From a bacterium (GTDB lineage: Bacteria > Sysuimicrobiota > Sysuimicrobiia > Sysuimicrobiales > Segetimicrobiaceae): a stretch of DNA of 38,579 bases. The stretch lies in contig DASSXJ010000212.1 in NCBI GenBank assembly GCA_035703895.1, positions 1 through 38,579 on the forward strand. Reading direction: 5' to 3'. A model generated the notes under the pieces. The model saw nothing but the letters and a program-made list of their open reading frames with translations. It ran no database searches and was not told the DNA's origin. Made by a program: the position numbers and the translations under genes. Below are positions 1-9,105 of the stretch, piece by piece (position 1 is the first letter of the stretch; each line of letters starts with the position of its first letter).

Positions 1-2
1 TG

Positions 3-1469
3 GCCGAGTCGTGGACCACGAGCCCGGACGGGAAGACCTGGACGTTCAGGCTGCGCAAAGGCATCCGGTTCCACGACGGCGTGGAGTTCACGGCAGACGA
101 CGTGGTTTTCAACATGGAGGCGGCGTTTACTCCGGGCGTTCAGACGAGCCGCCGCGACGTGCTCACGATCGCCGGCAAGCCCATCAAATGGCGGAAGATA
201 GACGCCTACAGCGTTGAGTTCAAGACCGAGGAGCCGTTCGGGCCGTTTCTGCGGACGGTGACCTTTGGTATCCTGCCCAAACACAAGCTGGAGGCGGCGC
301 TTGCGGCGGGCCCGGCAGAGTTCAACAAGACCTGGGGGGTGAACACGCCCCCGAGGGACATCGTGGGGACGGGGCCGTTTATCATGCAGTCGTACGTCCC
401 CGGGGAGCGCATCGTCTTCCTTCGAAACCCCAAGTATTGGAAAGTGGACGCGGACGGGAACCGGCTCCCCTATCTCGCCCGTCACGTTCATATGATCGTT
501 CCCAATCTCGACACGTCGCGGTTGAAGTTCCAGGCCGGTGAGACGGACGTCTACGCGGTGCGCCCTAAGGAGTTTGCGGAGTTCAAGGCCGGCGAAAAGT
601 CCGGCAAGTACACCATCTATGAACCCGGCCCGGCGGCGGGAACGGAGTTTCTCGTCCTCAACCAGAACCCGCAAGGCGTCAAGCCCCCCAAGCTGACCTG
701 GTTCTCAAACACCAGGTTCCGGCAGGCGATCTCCTACGCCATCGACCGGGGCGCGATCGCCAACCAGGTTTACGGTGGGCGGGCCCACCCACAGTTCGGC
801 CCGGTGACTCCCGCCAACAAGTTCTTCTTTAACCCTAAGGTCATGCCGTATCCCTACGACCTGCGGCGGACGGAGGTGTTGCTGGCCGAAGCCGGGTTTA
901 AGAAGGGGCCCGACGGCGCCCTCCGGGATGCCTCCGGTAATGTCGTGGAGTTTTCGCTGTCCACGAACAGCGAAAACACCGAGCGGGTCGCCATTGGCAA
1001 TCTCGTCCGCCAGGACTTCGCCAAGCTAGGGATCAACGTCACCTTTGCCCCCGAGGCGTTCAACACGCTGGTCGGGAAGCTCACGGGGACGTTCAACTGG
1101 GAAGCGATCATCCTGGGCTTCACCGCGGGGCTCGATCCGCACACCGCCCAAAATATCTGGAAATCCACCGGGTCGCTCCACGAATGGCATCCCAAAGAAG
1201 AAAAGCCAGCCACGACGTGGGAAGCGGAGATCGACCGGCTCTTCGATCAGGCTGCAACGACGGTCGACCAAAACCGGCGGAAACTACTCTACGGCCGCTG
1301 GCAGGAGATCGTCGCCGAGCAGCAGCCGTTGATCTACTTCGTCAACACCCTGACCTCGACAGCGGCCCGGAATACGCTTGCCAATATCCGACCGTCCCCC
1401 TTCTCGTTCGGGGCGGGCGGAGTCGGATGGAACATCGAGCAGATCTTCTACACGGTCCCGTTCAGGTAG
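3..1469 (+). CDS. ABC transporter solute-binding protein, family 5 (oligopeptide type), 5'-truncated
   Basis: Extracytoplasmic binding protein of an oligopeptide/dipeptide-type importer. The reading frame is open from the first bases of the window, so the signal peptide and start lie outside; the ATG at 81 is internal. The first visible residues already contain the family 5 signature (TWTFRLRKGIRFHDGVEFT, then ADDVVFNMEA). Later blocks fit the family: FRQAISYAIDRGAIANQVYG, and a C-terminal run on the bound ligand lobe ending at TAG 1467-1469. A permease gene follows after 42 bases, so it is the first visible gene of a binding protein-permease-permease operon. The substrate cannot be read from the sequence; these proteins bind peptides, but also opines, nickel or sugars. 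Confidence 0.9.
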   Translation, partial: AESWTTSPDGKTWTFRLRKGIRFHDGVEFTADDVVFNMEAAFTPGVQTSRRDVLTIAGKPIKWRKIDAYSVEFKTEEPFGPFLRTVTFGILPKHKLEAALAAGPAEFNKTWGVNTPPRDIVGTGPFIMQSYVPGERIVFLRNPKYWKVDADGNRLPYLARHVHMIVPNLDTSRLKFQAGETDVYAVRPKEFAEFKAGEKSGKYTIYEPGPAAGTEFLVLNQNPQGVKPPKLTWFSNTRFRQAISYAIDRGAIANQVYGGRAHPQFGPVTPANKFFFNPKVMPYPYDLRRTEVLLAEAGFKKGPDGALRDASGNVVEFSLSTNSENTERVAIGNLVRQDFAKLGINVTFAPEAFNTLVGKLTGTFNWEAIILGFTAGLDPHTAQNIWKSTGSLHEWHPKEEKPATTWEAEIDRLFDQAATTVDQNRRKLLYGRWQEIVAEQQPLIYFVNTLTSTAARNTLANIRPSPFSFGAGGVGWNIEQIFYTVPFR

Positions 1470-1511
1470 CCGGTCGCATGACGTCGTCCACGTAGCACCG
1501 GGGCCGGGCGG

Positions 1512-2477
1512 ATGTGGCGCTACATCGCGCGCCGGGGCATCAACTTGATCCCCCTGCTGTTCGGAATCTCGCTCCTCTCGTTTATCGCCATCCAACTCTC
1601 GCCGGGGGATTTCCTCGCCGAGGTCCGTCTCAACCCCGTGGTCTCCCAACAGACGGTGGACGAGATGCGCCGCGACTTCGGTCTGGACCAACCGATCCAT
1701 GTCCAATACGCGAAATGGCTGTGGCGGGTCCTTCACCTGGACTTCGGCTACTCCTTCGCCTTCCAGGTGCCTGTGATGTGGCTGATCAGGTCTCACCTGG
1801 TCAACACGCTGATCCTCAACATTGCCGCGCTTGCCATCGCCTGGCTGCTCGCCATTCCGATCGGGATCCACGCGGCGACGCGTCAGTACTCGGTGACGGA
1901 CAACACTTTCTCCCTCGGCGCGTATCTTGGCATCTCGACCCCGACGTTTTTCTCGGGCCTGGTCTTGTTGTTTCTCGCTTTCAAGACCGGATGGTTGCCG
2001 ATCGGGGGGATGACCGGCCTGGACTACGAGGACCTCCCCTGGTATGGAAAGACCCTGGACGTTGCGCGGCATCTGGTGATCCCTGCGTCGGTGCTTGGAT
2101 TCGGCGCTGCGGCCGGGCTGATGCGGCAGATGCGCGGGAACCTCCTCGAGGTGCTGCGAGCGGACTTCGTGCGGACCGCCCGCGCCAAGGGGATGGGAGA
2201 GCGCCCGGTGATCTACAAGCACGCCGTCCGGAACGCCATCAACCCATTGATCACGATCTTCGGATTCGAGATCGGGCACCTGCTCTCGGGATCCGCGATT
2301 CTCGAGAACGTCGTCAGCTGGCCCGGGCTCGGACGGCTGATCCTGGAGTCGGTGGTTCGAAAGGACCTTTACGTCGTCATGGGGGCCCTGGTCATCGGCG
2401 GCACCACCCTGGTTGTCGGCAACCTCGTGGCCGACATCCTCCTTGTGCTCGCCGATCCCCGGATTCGGTATGACTGA
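1512..2477 (+). CDS. ABC transporter permease, DppB/OppB type
   Basis: Inner-membrane subunit (321 residues) of the peptide-type importer whose binding protein lies just upstream. The N-terminus MWRYIARRGINLIPLLFGIS is the usual DppB first helix, followed by a GLDQP-containing periplasmic stretch and about five more membrane segments. The EAA loop that docks on the ATPase is FVRTARAKGMGERPVIYKHA. The C-terminus ADPRIRYD is typical. The stop overlaps the next permease start by 8 bases (2470-2477), which implies translational coupling. No ATP-binding subunit is encoded next to it. Confidence 0.92.
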   Translation: MWRYIARRGINLIPLLFGISLLSFIAIQLSPGDFLAEVRLNPVVSQQTVDEMRRDFGLDQPIHVQYAKWLWRVLHLDFGYSFAFQVPVMWLIRSHLVNTLILNIAALAIAWLLAIPIGIHAATRQYSVTDNTFSLGAYLGISTPTFFSGLVLLFLAFKTGWLPIGGMTGLDYEDLPWYGKTLDVARHLVIPASVLGFGAAAGLMRQMRGNLLEVLRADFVRTARAKGMGERPVIYKHAVRNAINPLITIFGFEIGHLLSGSAILENVVSWPGLGRLILESVVRKDLYVVMGALVIGGTTLVVGNLVADILLVLADPRIRYD

Positions 2478-3564
2478 GCAGGCTCCTCGGCGGAGCCGGA
2501 GCCCTCAGGCCCTGGCTTGGCGGCAACTACGCAAGCATCGTGTCGCCATGGCCGGCGGCGCGATCCTCCTGGCGCTCTATACGCTGGCGGTCTTCGCCGA
2601 CGTCGTCGCCCCCTATTCCCTGGACTTCGCCGACCGGGAACATTTCTACCACCCCCCGCTCCTCCCTCGGTTTGTCGACGCCGAAGGGCGGCTTCATCTC
2701 CGCCCGTTCGTCTATGAAACGGTGACCGACAATCCCGGCCTGCGGACGTATCGGATCAATCGGGCACGGCTGTTCCAGGTGAAACTCCTCGCCCAAGGCG
2801 AACCCCACCACGTCCTCTGGGTGGTCCCAACGACCATCCATATGTTTGGTGTGGATCCGCCGGGGCGGATCTTCCTCTTGGGAACGGACCAGTTTGGTCG
2901 GGACGTGTTCAGCAGGATCCTCTACGGTTCCCGGGTGTCCCTCATTATCGGGCTCCTAGTGGTCTCGATCATCCTCCCGATCGGGATGGTCTACGGCGGG
3001 ATCGCAGGCTACTACGGAGGCCGCATCGACAACGCCATGATGCGGATCGTCGAGGTGATCCTTGGGTTCCCTGCCTTCTATCTGCTGCTGACGCTGAGCG
3101 CGATCCTACCAACCAGGGTCGGCTGCACCACGCGGTTCTACTTGATCGTCGTGATCATCAGCTTCATCGGCTGGACCGGGCTCTCGCGGCTGATTCGGGG
3201 TATCGTGCTGCCGATGAAGGAGCAGGAGTTCATCCTGGCGGCCCGGGCGATCGGGGTGGGCGACCTCCGCATTCTCGTCCGACACATCCTTCCCAATACG
3301 ACCTCGCTTGTCGTGGTCGTCGCTACGCTCAGTGTTCCCGGGTCGATCCTGGGCGAGTCTGGGTTGAGCTTTCTCGGATTCGGCGTGCGGGAACCCTGCG
3401 CCTCTTGGGGCAACCTGCTGTCGGCCGGGGCGAATCTCCCCAATCTCATCAACGCGCCGTGGCTGTTGGTGCCGGGCCTGTTCATCATTCTCACCGTCGT
3501 CGCGTACAATTTTCTCGGCGACGGGCTGCGCGACGCGCTCGACCCTCGCCTGCGTGTCGGGTAG
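2470..3564 (+). CDS. ABC transporter permease, DppC/OppC type, with enlarged first periplasmic loop
   Basis: Second membrane subunit (364 residues). I choose the ATG at 2470 because it overlaps the stop of the dppB-like gene; an in-frame extension to 2413 would run through that gene. The first helix (about residues 26-45) is followed by roughly 90 periplasmic residues before the conserved LGTDQFGRDVFSRILYGSR block, about 60 more than in ordinary DppC proteins. The EAA loop is FILAARAIGVGDLRILVRHI and the C-terminus DGLRDALDPRLRVG is canonical. It is the last gene of the plus-strand operon, with its stop 23 bases from the convergent hyuB-like stop. Confidence 0.92.
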   Translation: MTEQAPRRSRSPQALAWRQLRKHRVAMAGGAILLALYTLAVFADVVAPYSLDFADREHFYHPPLLPRFVDAEGRLHLRPFVYETVTDNPGLRTYRINRARLFQVKLLAQGEPHHVLWVVPTTIHMFGVDPPGRIFLLGTDQFGRDVFSRILYGSRVSLIIGLLVVSIILPIGMVYGGIAGYYGGRIDNAMMRIVEVILGFPAFYLLLTLSAILPTRVGCTTRFYLIVVIISFIGWTGLSRLIRGIVLPMKEQEFILAARAIGVGDLRILVRHILPNTTSLVVVVATLSVPGSILGESGLSFLGFGVREPCASWGNLLSAGANLPNLINAPWLLVPGLFIILTVVAYNFLGDGLRDALDPRLRVG

Positions 3565-3587
3565 CCCCGCCGCGGCGAGATCCGCCA

Positions 3588-5273
3588 TCACGACCTCCTC
3601 ACCCGTCCGCCGCGCCCCACCTTCACATCGTACGCGCTGGCGCCCTTCGGGCTGATGTATCCTTCAACAAGGTCGGCCTGGACGCGCTCCAGGGGCCGCT
3701 CACGCGGATCGCCGTATCCGCTTCCCCCCGCGATCTCGATCGTGGCCTCCTGGCTCCGATCCCGGAGCTCGGCCAGGCTGACCGTGGCGCCGCCTTCCAC
3801 GATCTGCGCGCCGTCGCTAATATGAGCCCGGGCGAGGGCACCCGGCTGACCACCGAACAACCCGGGAGGTGCGACGAGCATCCCGGTGGGGTGGAGGTCG
3901 ACGAGCGCGGTCCTGCCGTCGTCGACGAGCTTGCGGATCCGGACCCGCTGGCCTAGCCCGCCCCGGTGGCGCCCGGCGCCCCCAGAGTCCGCGATGAGCT
4001 CCTTGCACTCGACCACGAGCGGCGTCCGGCTCTCGAACATCTCCACCGAGACGTTGGCGGCCGACGTAGGGTAGAGCAACGCCGACTGCCCGTCGCCGTG
4101 CGCGCTGGCGCCCTGACCACCTCCTTGGAAGAGATGATCGTTGTACACCCGGCCGTCCGCGTCGACGCCATACGCTCCCATTCCCATCGGCAGGCCGGTA
4201 AACGCCTGCACGCGGTCCGCCAGAATCGGCGCCAGGGCCTTGAACACCCCCGGCCCGCAGTACCATCCGGTCTGCGTCCGTTGATTGACCGACGCGGGAC
4301 GCCGGCAGTTGAGGACGGTCCCCTCGGGCACCGTGACGTGGAGCGGCCGGAAGCACCCGGCGTTGGACGGGATCTCCGGTGTGAGAATCGACTTCAGCAC
4401 GTAGGTCGTGTGCGCGGCGGTGTAATGGTACGTGCAGTTGATGCCCCCTCGCGGCAGCTGCGGAGGCGCGCCGGTCCAGTCGACCGTCATCTCGTCGCCG
4501 TGAACCGTGACCGCGCACGGCAACGTGAGCGGCTCCCCCAGGCCGTCGAAGTGGACCTCGCTGCGGTAGACACCCTCGGGGAGCGCGCGGATCGCCTCCC
4601 GCATCGCCTGCTCCGCGCGCGCCTGTACGACGTGCGCGAGCGGCGTCAGCGACTCCAGCCCGTATTCGTCCATGAACGCCACGAGCCGGTCCGTGCCCAC
4701 CTGATTGCTCGACACCTGGGCCTGGATGTCGCCGAGCACCATCTCGCCCCGGCGCACGTTGGCTCGGATCATGTCGACGAGATCCCGGTTGAGTTCGCCC
4801 CGGCGGTAGAGTTTGAGCGGCGGGATCTGCAGGCCCTCCTCGTAGATCTCGCGGGCGCTCATCGAGTCGCGGGTGCCGCCGATGTCGGAGCAGTGGGCGA
4901 TGGACCCCACGAGCCCGACCAGGTCGCCGCGCCGGAACACCGGAGTGACGGCGGCCAGATCGTAGAGATGGCCGGCGCAGATCCACGGGTCGTTGGTGAC
5001 GAGAACGTCGCCGGGCTCGAGGGTGTCCCGCGGGAACGCAGCCAGGAGGTGGCGCACCGCCAGCGGCAGGGTCAGGTTGAACACAGGCATCGACCGCGGG
5101 GAGTGCGCAATCGATTCGGCGTTGGGGTCGAACAGTTCGCAGCCAAAATCCTGCGCCTCGCCGATGATCAGGCTGAACGCGGTGCGCCAGATCGTGATCC
5201 AGCACTCCTCGGAAATATTGATCAAGCGGCTCCACATGATCTCGAGGGAGACCGGATCGAAGAGGCCGCTCAT
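3588..5273 (-). CDS. hyuB: Hydantoinase B / oxoprolinase beta-type protein (HyuB)
   Basis: Homologue of the B subunit of ATP-dependent N-methylhydantoinase / 5-oxoprolinase (561 residues), cytoplasmic, expected to act with HyuA on a cyclic amide such as 5-oxoproline, hydantoin or a related compound. Conserved stretches include MSGLFDPVSLEIMWSRL at the start, TNDPWICAGHLYDLAAVTPV, and GSIAHCSDIGG, with glycine-rich repeats near the C-terminus (GGSGYGDPRERP). The start at 5273 is chosen because its ATG overlaps the hyuA stop as ATGA (5270-5273); the longer open frame to 6089 is antisense to hyuA and lacks homology. Substrate specificity cannot be deduced from the sequence. Confidence 0.92.
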   Translation of the reverse strand: MSGLFDPVSLEIMWSRLINISEECWITIWRTAFSLIIGEAQDFGCELFDPNAESIAHSPRSMPVFNLTLPLAVRHLLAAFPRDTLEPGDVLVTNDPWICAGHLYDLAAVTPVFRRGDLVGLVGSIAHCSDIGGTRDSMSAREIYEEGLQIPPLKLYRRGELNRDLVDMIRANVRRGEMVLGDIQAQVSSNQVGTDRLVAFMDEYGLESLTPLAHVVQARAEQAMREAIRALPEGVYRSEVHFDGLGEPLTLPCAVTVHGDEMTVDWTGAPPQLPRGGINCTYHYTAAHTTYVLKSILTPEIPSNAGCFRPLHVTVPEGTVLNCRRPASVNQRTQTGWYCGPGVFKALAPILADRVQAFTGLPMGMGAYGVDADGRVYNDHLFQGGGQGASAHGDGQSALLYPTSAANVSVEMFESRTPLVVECKELIADSGGAGRHRGGLGQRVRIRKLVDDGRTALVDLHPTGMLVAPPGLFGGQPGALARAHISDGAQIVEGGATVSLAELRDRSQEATIEIAGGSGYGDPRERPLERVQADLVEGYISPKGASAYDVKVGRGGRVRRS

Positions 5274-7366
5274 GACGCCACCGTGATCACGAGGTTGTGG
5301 TGCCCATCGACCGAAAGATGGTCCCCCGGCCCGACAACGGTCGTCGCCTCTCGCTCCTCGACGATCGCCGGGCCGTGGATCGCGGCCCCCGGCAGGAGCC
5401 GGTATCGGTCGTACACCGGCACCTCGACGAATCCCTCGGTCTCCGGAAAGTACGCCCGGCGCCTGCGCTTCAGCGCGGCGGTTGCATCCGCCCGCGGGTC
5501 GACGGGAGCTTCGTCGAGCCGCACACGCGGACGCGGCCCCGTCACAAGCACGCGCCAGTTGAGCACCTGGACCTGGCGGCCGGGGAGGTAGGCGCCGTAG
5601 AGGCGTCGGTATTCGCTCTCGAACCGGGCGGCCAGGGCGGGCACGACCGCCGGGGTCAGCCGTCCGGGTGGCACCGGCAGTTCGAGGTCGTGGAACTGGC
5701 CCGCAAGGCGCATCTCGGCCCGCCGCTCGCAGGAGATCTCGGCCGCCGGAGCCCCACCCTCGGCGAGCATCGCGCGGCCCTGCGCCTCCATCGACGTGTA
5801 CAGCCGATCCACTCGGTCCCAATCCAATGTCTCGAGTTCGCCGGGGAGGGAGTGCACGAACTCGAAGCTGAGGGGCGTGACGAGAAACCCGAGGGCCGAG
5901 GCAGCCCCGGAGGCCGTCGGCACGATGACTTCGCTGAGGCCGAGGATGCGGGCCACCCGCGATGCGTGGGCCGGACCCGCGCCGCCGAACGCCAGCATCG
6001 CGTAGCGGCGCGGATCCTGCCCGCGTTCGATCATGTACACACGCGCCGCCGCGGCCATGTTTTCGCTGACGATCTGGTGGACTCCCCACGCCGCCGCCAC
6101 CGCGTCGAGTCCAACCGCCGCCCCGAGGCGATCGAGCGCATCGATTGCCGCCTCGGGGTCGAGAGACATCGCCCCGCCGAGGAAGTACTGTGGATCAAAG
6201 TACCCGAGCGCCAGACAGGCGTCGGTCACCGTGGCGTCCCGCCCGCCTCGGCCGTAGCACGCCGGGCCCGGGGCCGCCCCCGCGCTCTGCGGACCCACCT
6301 TCATCAACCCGAGCATATCGATGCGCGCGATCGACCCCCCGCCGGCGCCGATTTCCATCATATCCACGACCGGTGCCTTGACGGGTAACCCTGAGCCGCG
6401 CTTGAACCGGTGCACCCGCGCCGCCTCGATCATCGGCGCGATCTCCGGCCGGCCTCCTCGCACCAAGCAGATCTTCGCGGTCGTCCCGCCCATGTCGAAT
6501 GCGACGAGGTCACGCCGTCCGAGCCGCTCCCCAAAGAATGCGGTCACGAGCGCGCCCCCCGCGGGGCCGGACTCGAGGAGCCGGATCGGAAACCGCCGCG
6601 CGGTCTCCCCCGTGGCCGTGCCTCCCGACGACTGCATCAGATAGAATCGTCCGGCGAACCCCCGCTCCGCCAGGGCGGTCTCCAACCGCCCCAGGTAGCG
6701 GTCCACCAGCGGCTGCACATACGCGTTGCACACCGTCGTGCACGTGCGTTCCCACTCACGTATCTCCGGCACGATGTCGCTCGATAAGGAGACGCCGAGG
6801 TCGGGGCACGCCTCGCGGACCGCCGCAAGCGCGGCCTGTTCATGCGCCGGGTTCTTGTAGGCGTGGAGCAGCGAGATGGCAACCGACTCCACCCCCTGGG
6901 CCCTGAGCCCGCGCGCCGCCTCGCGCACGCGCGCCGGGTCGAGCGGAGTGAGGACCTCGCCGTCGCGGCTCATCCGTTCGTCGAGTTCCACCCTCCAGCG
7001 TCGCGGCACGAGCGGTGGCGGGAACTGAAGGAACAGATCGTAGATGTCGTACCGTTGCTCCTTGCCCATCTCCAGGATATCCCGGAAACCTCGGGTCGTG
7101 AGCAGCGCTGTGGGCGCCCCGGTCCGCTCGATGATCGCATTCGTCACGAGGGTGGTCCCGTGGACCAACGTTCCCACATCGCCGAGACGGATGCCGGCGT
7201 CGCGGCAGAGCTCCGCGAGTCCGGCAAGCGCTCCCTCCGCCGGATCGGGAGAGGTCGTCAGGACCTTGTGCAAATGGATCCTACCCGACGCGTCGTCGAG
7301 GAGCACAAAGTCGGTGAAGGTACCGCCGATGTCGAACCCAATCCGGTAACGGCTCGCCATGATCAT
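5270..7366 (-). CDS. hyuA: Hydantoinase A / oxoprolinase alpha-type protein (HyuA)
   Basis: ATP-binding subunit of the hydantoinase/oxoprolinase family (698 residues, full length). An ASKHA-type phosphate motif opens the protein (RIGFDIGGTFTDFVLLDD), followed by LVHGTTLVTNAIIERTG, and a second motif DLVAFDMGGTTAKICLV begins the main hydantoinase domain. GIERGQDPRR-like and AFGGAGPAHASRVA blocks follow, and the C-terminus has the beta-rich GPAIVEE region. Two ATGs are possible (7366 and 7360); neither has a strong ribosome site. It forms a two-gene operon with hyuB (4-base overlap) and is divergent from the second peptide-type importer, which may deliver its substrate (inference). Confidence 0.93.
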   Translation of the reverse strand: MIMASRYRIGFDIGGTFTDFVLLDDASGRIHLHKVLTTSPDPAEGALAGLAELCRDAGIRLGDVGTLVHGTTLVTNAIIERTGAPTALLTTRGFRDILEMGKEQRYDIYDLFLQFPPPLVPRRWRVELDERMSRDGEVLTPLDPARVREAARGLRAQGVESVAISLLHAYKNPAHEQAALAAVREACPDLGVSLSSDIVPEIREWERTCTTVCNAYVQPLVDRYLGRLETALAERGFAGRFYLMQSSGGTATGETARRFPIRLLESGPAGGALVTAFFGERLGRRDLVAFDMGGTTAKICLVRGGRPEIAPMIEAARVHRFKRGSGLPVKAPVVDMMEIGAGGGSIARIDMLGLMKVGPQSAGAAPGPACYGRGGRDATVTDACLALGYFDPQYFLGGAMSLDPEAAIDALDRLGAAVGLDAVAAAWGVHQIVSENMAAAARVYMIERGQDPRRYAMLAFGGAGPAHASRVARILGLSEVIVPTASGAASALGFLVTPLSFEFVHSLPGELETLDWDRVDRLYTSMEAQGRAMLAEGGAPAAEISCERRAEMRLAGQFHDLELPVPPGRLTPAVVPALAARFESEYRRLYGAYLPGRQVQVLNWRVLVTGPRPRVRLDEAPVDPRADATAALKRRRRAYFPETEGFVEVPVYDRYRLLPGAAIHGPAIVEEREATTVVGPGDHLSVDGHHNLVITVAS

Positions 7367-7512
7367 CGATTCTTTACACCAATTACGGGATGGATAGCAT
7401 GTGGGTCCTGCCAGGTCCGCCGCCGCCGCTCGGACCGCCCTGGCGCAGGAACGCTCTCCCCGGCCCCCGAACGTAACCGCCCACCAAGAGCATCGTGAGG
7501 GGGGATGGGGGT
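7367..7512. promoter_or_regulatory. Divergent intergenic region between hyuA and second importer
   Basis: This 146-base gap separates the outward-facing starts of hyuA (-) and the binding-protein gene (+), so it should contain promoters for both operons. I cannot point to a convincing -35/-10 pair on either strand. The plus-strand gene has a strong purine-rich ribosome site, GAGGGGGG, ending about 10 bases before its ATG at 7513. No regulator gene is adjacent. Confidence 0.4.
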
Positions 7513-9072
7513 ATGGTCCAGAGGAGATCGCTTCGGGCCCTGGTCGCCGGAGGGGGCATCCTCGCGCTCGTGGGCGTGCTGATCTTTTCCTCGTCGGCCG
7601 CTCCGCGGCGGGGAGGCACCCTTCGGGTCGCGGAGATCGGTGAGCCGCTCACGATGGACACGGTTGCGACAACGGCAACCCAAACCTCGAACATTACGCA
7701 CGCCGTGTTTGAGGAGTTGCTCGCCTTCGATGCCAACTGGCGGGTGCAGCCCCTCCTCGCGGAGTCGTTCACCAAGAGCCAGGACGGCCTCACCTACACG
7801 TTCAAGCTGCGCAAGAACGTCCAGTTTCACAATGGCAAGGAGATGACGTCCGAGGACGTGGTGGCCTCTCTCAACCGATGGGGAAAGATGAGCCCTCGGG
7901 GGGTCGTCGCCTACAAGAACGTGGAATCCGCGGCCGGACCCGACAAGTACACTGTCGTCGTGAAACTCAAGGAGGCATTCGCCCCGTTCCCCATCTTCCT
8001 CGGGTACCCGAACGGCGCGGCGGCGATCATGCCCAAGGAAACTGTCGACGCGGCCGGCGCCGGCCCGCTTAAGCAGTACATTGGCACAGGCCCGTACAAG
8101 TTCGTCGAATGGATCCCAGACCGCCACGTAAAGCTCTCCCGTTTTGACAACTATGCGGCCAGGTCGGAGGCCTCAAGTCTCTATGCCGGTAAGCGGGAGG
8201 CGCTCGCGGATGACGTCTACTTTTACCCAGTGGCCCAGGTGGCCACCCGCGCCGCAGGCGTGCAGAGCGGCGACTACGATATCGCCGATAATACTCCGAA
8301 TCAGGACGCGTACAGCCAGTTCAAGAAGGATCCTCGGGTGGTCGTGGAGCCGATCAGGCCCGGAACCTTTCTGACCTTCTTCTTTAATAAGAAGCAGGGG
8401 ATCATGACCAATGAGAAGCTGCGCCAGGCGGTCGAGGTGGCGCTGGACATGCAGCCTATTATGAAAGCCTCCTTCGGTGACCCGGCGCTCTTCTCGCTGG
8501 GGCCCAGCATCTATCCCCAGGGGACCCCCTACTACACGACGGCCGGGAGCGAATGGTATAACGTCCACGACACCGCCAAAGCCAAACAATTGATGAAGGA
8601 AGCAGGATACAACGGCGAGCCGATCCGCTGGCTGACGACACAGCAGTACGACTACATGTTCAAGAGCACGGTCGTCGCCGCCGCGCAGTTGCAGCACGCG
8701 GGCTTCAAGGTGGACATGCAGGTCCTGGAGTGGGCGGGCGTGCTCGACCATCGGGGCAAGCCGGCGGACTACGATTTATTTACGACCTCGCATGGGTTCG
8801 TGGCGGATCCGGCCCTCATCACCGTGTTCAGCTCCGCCTACCCGGGGTGGTGGGACTCTCCCGAGAAGAACCAAATGTTCAGCCAGTTTAACCAGACAAC
8901 CGACCAAGGGGCGCGGGTCAAGCTCTGGAGCAACCTGCAGACATTATGGTACAAGCAGGTCCCGCTGGTGCGCCCGGGCGAGTTCTACACCCTGTACATG
9001 TGGACGAAGTCCTTGCAGGGGTTCCACCCCTCCGACTTCATCGTCGTCTGGAACGTGCAGCCGGTCAAGTAG
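7513..9072 (+). CDS. ABC transporter solute-binding protein, family 5 (second importer)
   Basis: Exported binding protein of a second oligopeptide-type importer (519 residues). The N-terminus has a basic stretch MVQRRSLRALVAGGGILALV, a hydrophobic core and a likely signal-peptidase site after SSSAA; there is no lipobox cysteine. The mature protein begins PRRGGTLRVAEIGEPLTMD, typical of family 5, with the signature region YTFKLRKNVQFHNGKEMTSE followed by DVVASLNRWG. I prefer the ATG at 7513 over the in-frame GTG at 7495 because of the GAGGGGGG ribosome site. Two permeases follow directly. It is divergent from hyuA. Confidence 0.93.
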   Translation: MVQRRSLRALVAGGGILALVGVLIFSSSAAPRRGGTLRVAEIGEPLTMDTVATTATQTSNITHAVFEELLAFDANWRVQPLLAESFTKSQDGLTYTFKLRKNVQFHNGKEMTSEDVVASLNRWGKMSPRGVVAYKNVESAAGPDKYTVVVKLKEAFAPFPIFLGYPNGAAAIMPKETVDAAGAGPLKQYIGTGPYKFVEWIPDRHVKLSRFDNYAARSEASSLYAGKREALADDVYFYPVAQVATRAAGVQSGDYDIADNTPNQDAYSQFKKDPRVVVEPIRPGTFLTFFFNKKQGIMTNEKLRQAVEVALDMQPIMKASFGDPALFSLGPSIYPQGTPYYTTAGSEWYNVHDTAKAKQLMKEAGYNGEPIRWLTTQQYDYMFKSTVVAAAQLQHAGFKVDMQVLEWAGVLDHRGKPADYDLFTTSHGFVADPALITVFSSAYPGWWDSPEKNQMFSQFNQTTDQGARVKLWSNLQTLWYKQVPLVRPGEFYTLYMWTKSLQGFHPSDFIVVWNVQPVK

Positions 9073-9105
9073 GGACCGGTCGGAGAGGCGCGTGCGGCCT
9101 GACTG

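Noticed and set aside
5274-6089. Extension of the hyuB frame by 272 residues
   Set aside because: It is antisense-frame sequence within hyuA and the true start overlaps the hyuA stop.
3966-6388. Long plus-strand open frames opposite hyuB and hyuA
   Set aside because: They are antisense shadows with repetitive Arg/Gly/His-rich composition and no recognisable domain, while the minus-strand frames are full-length family members.
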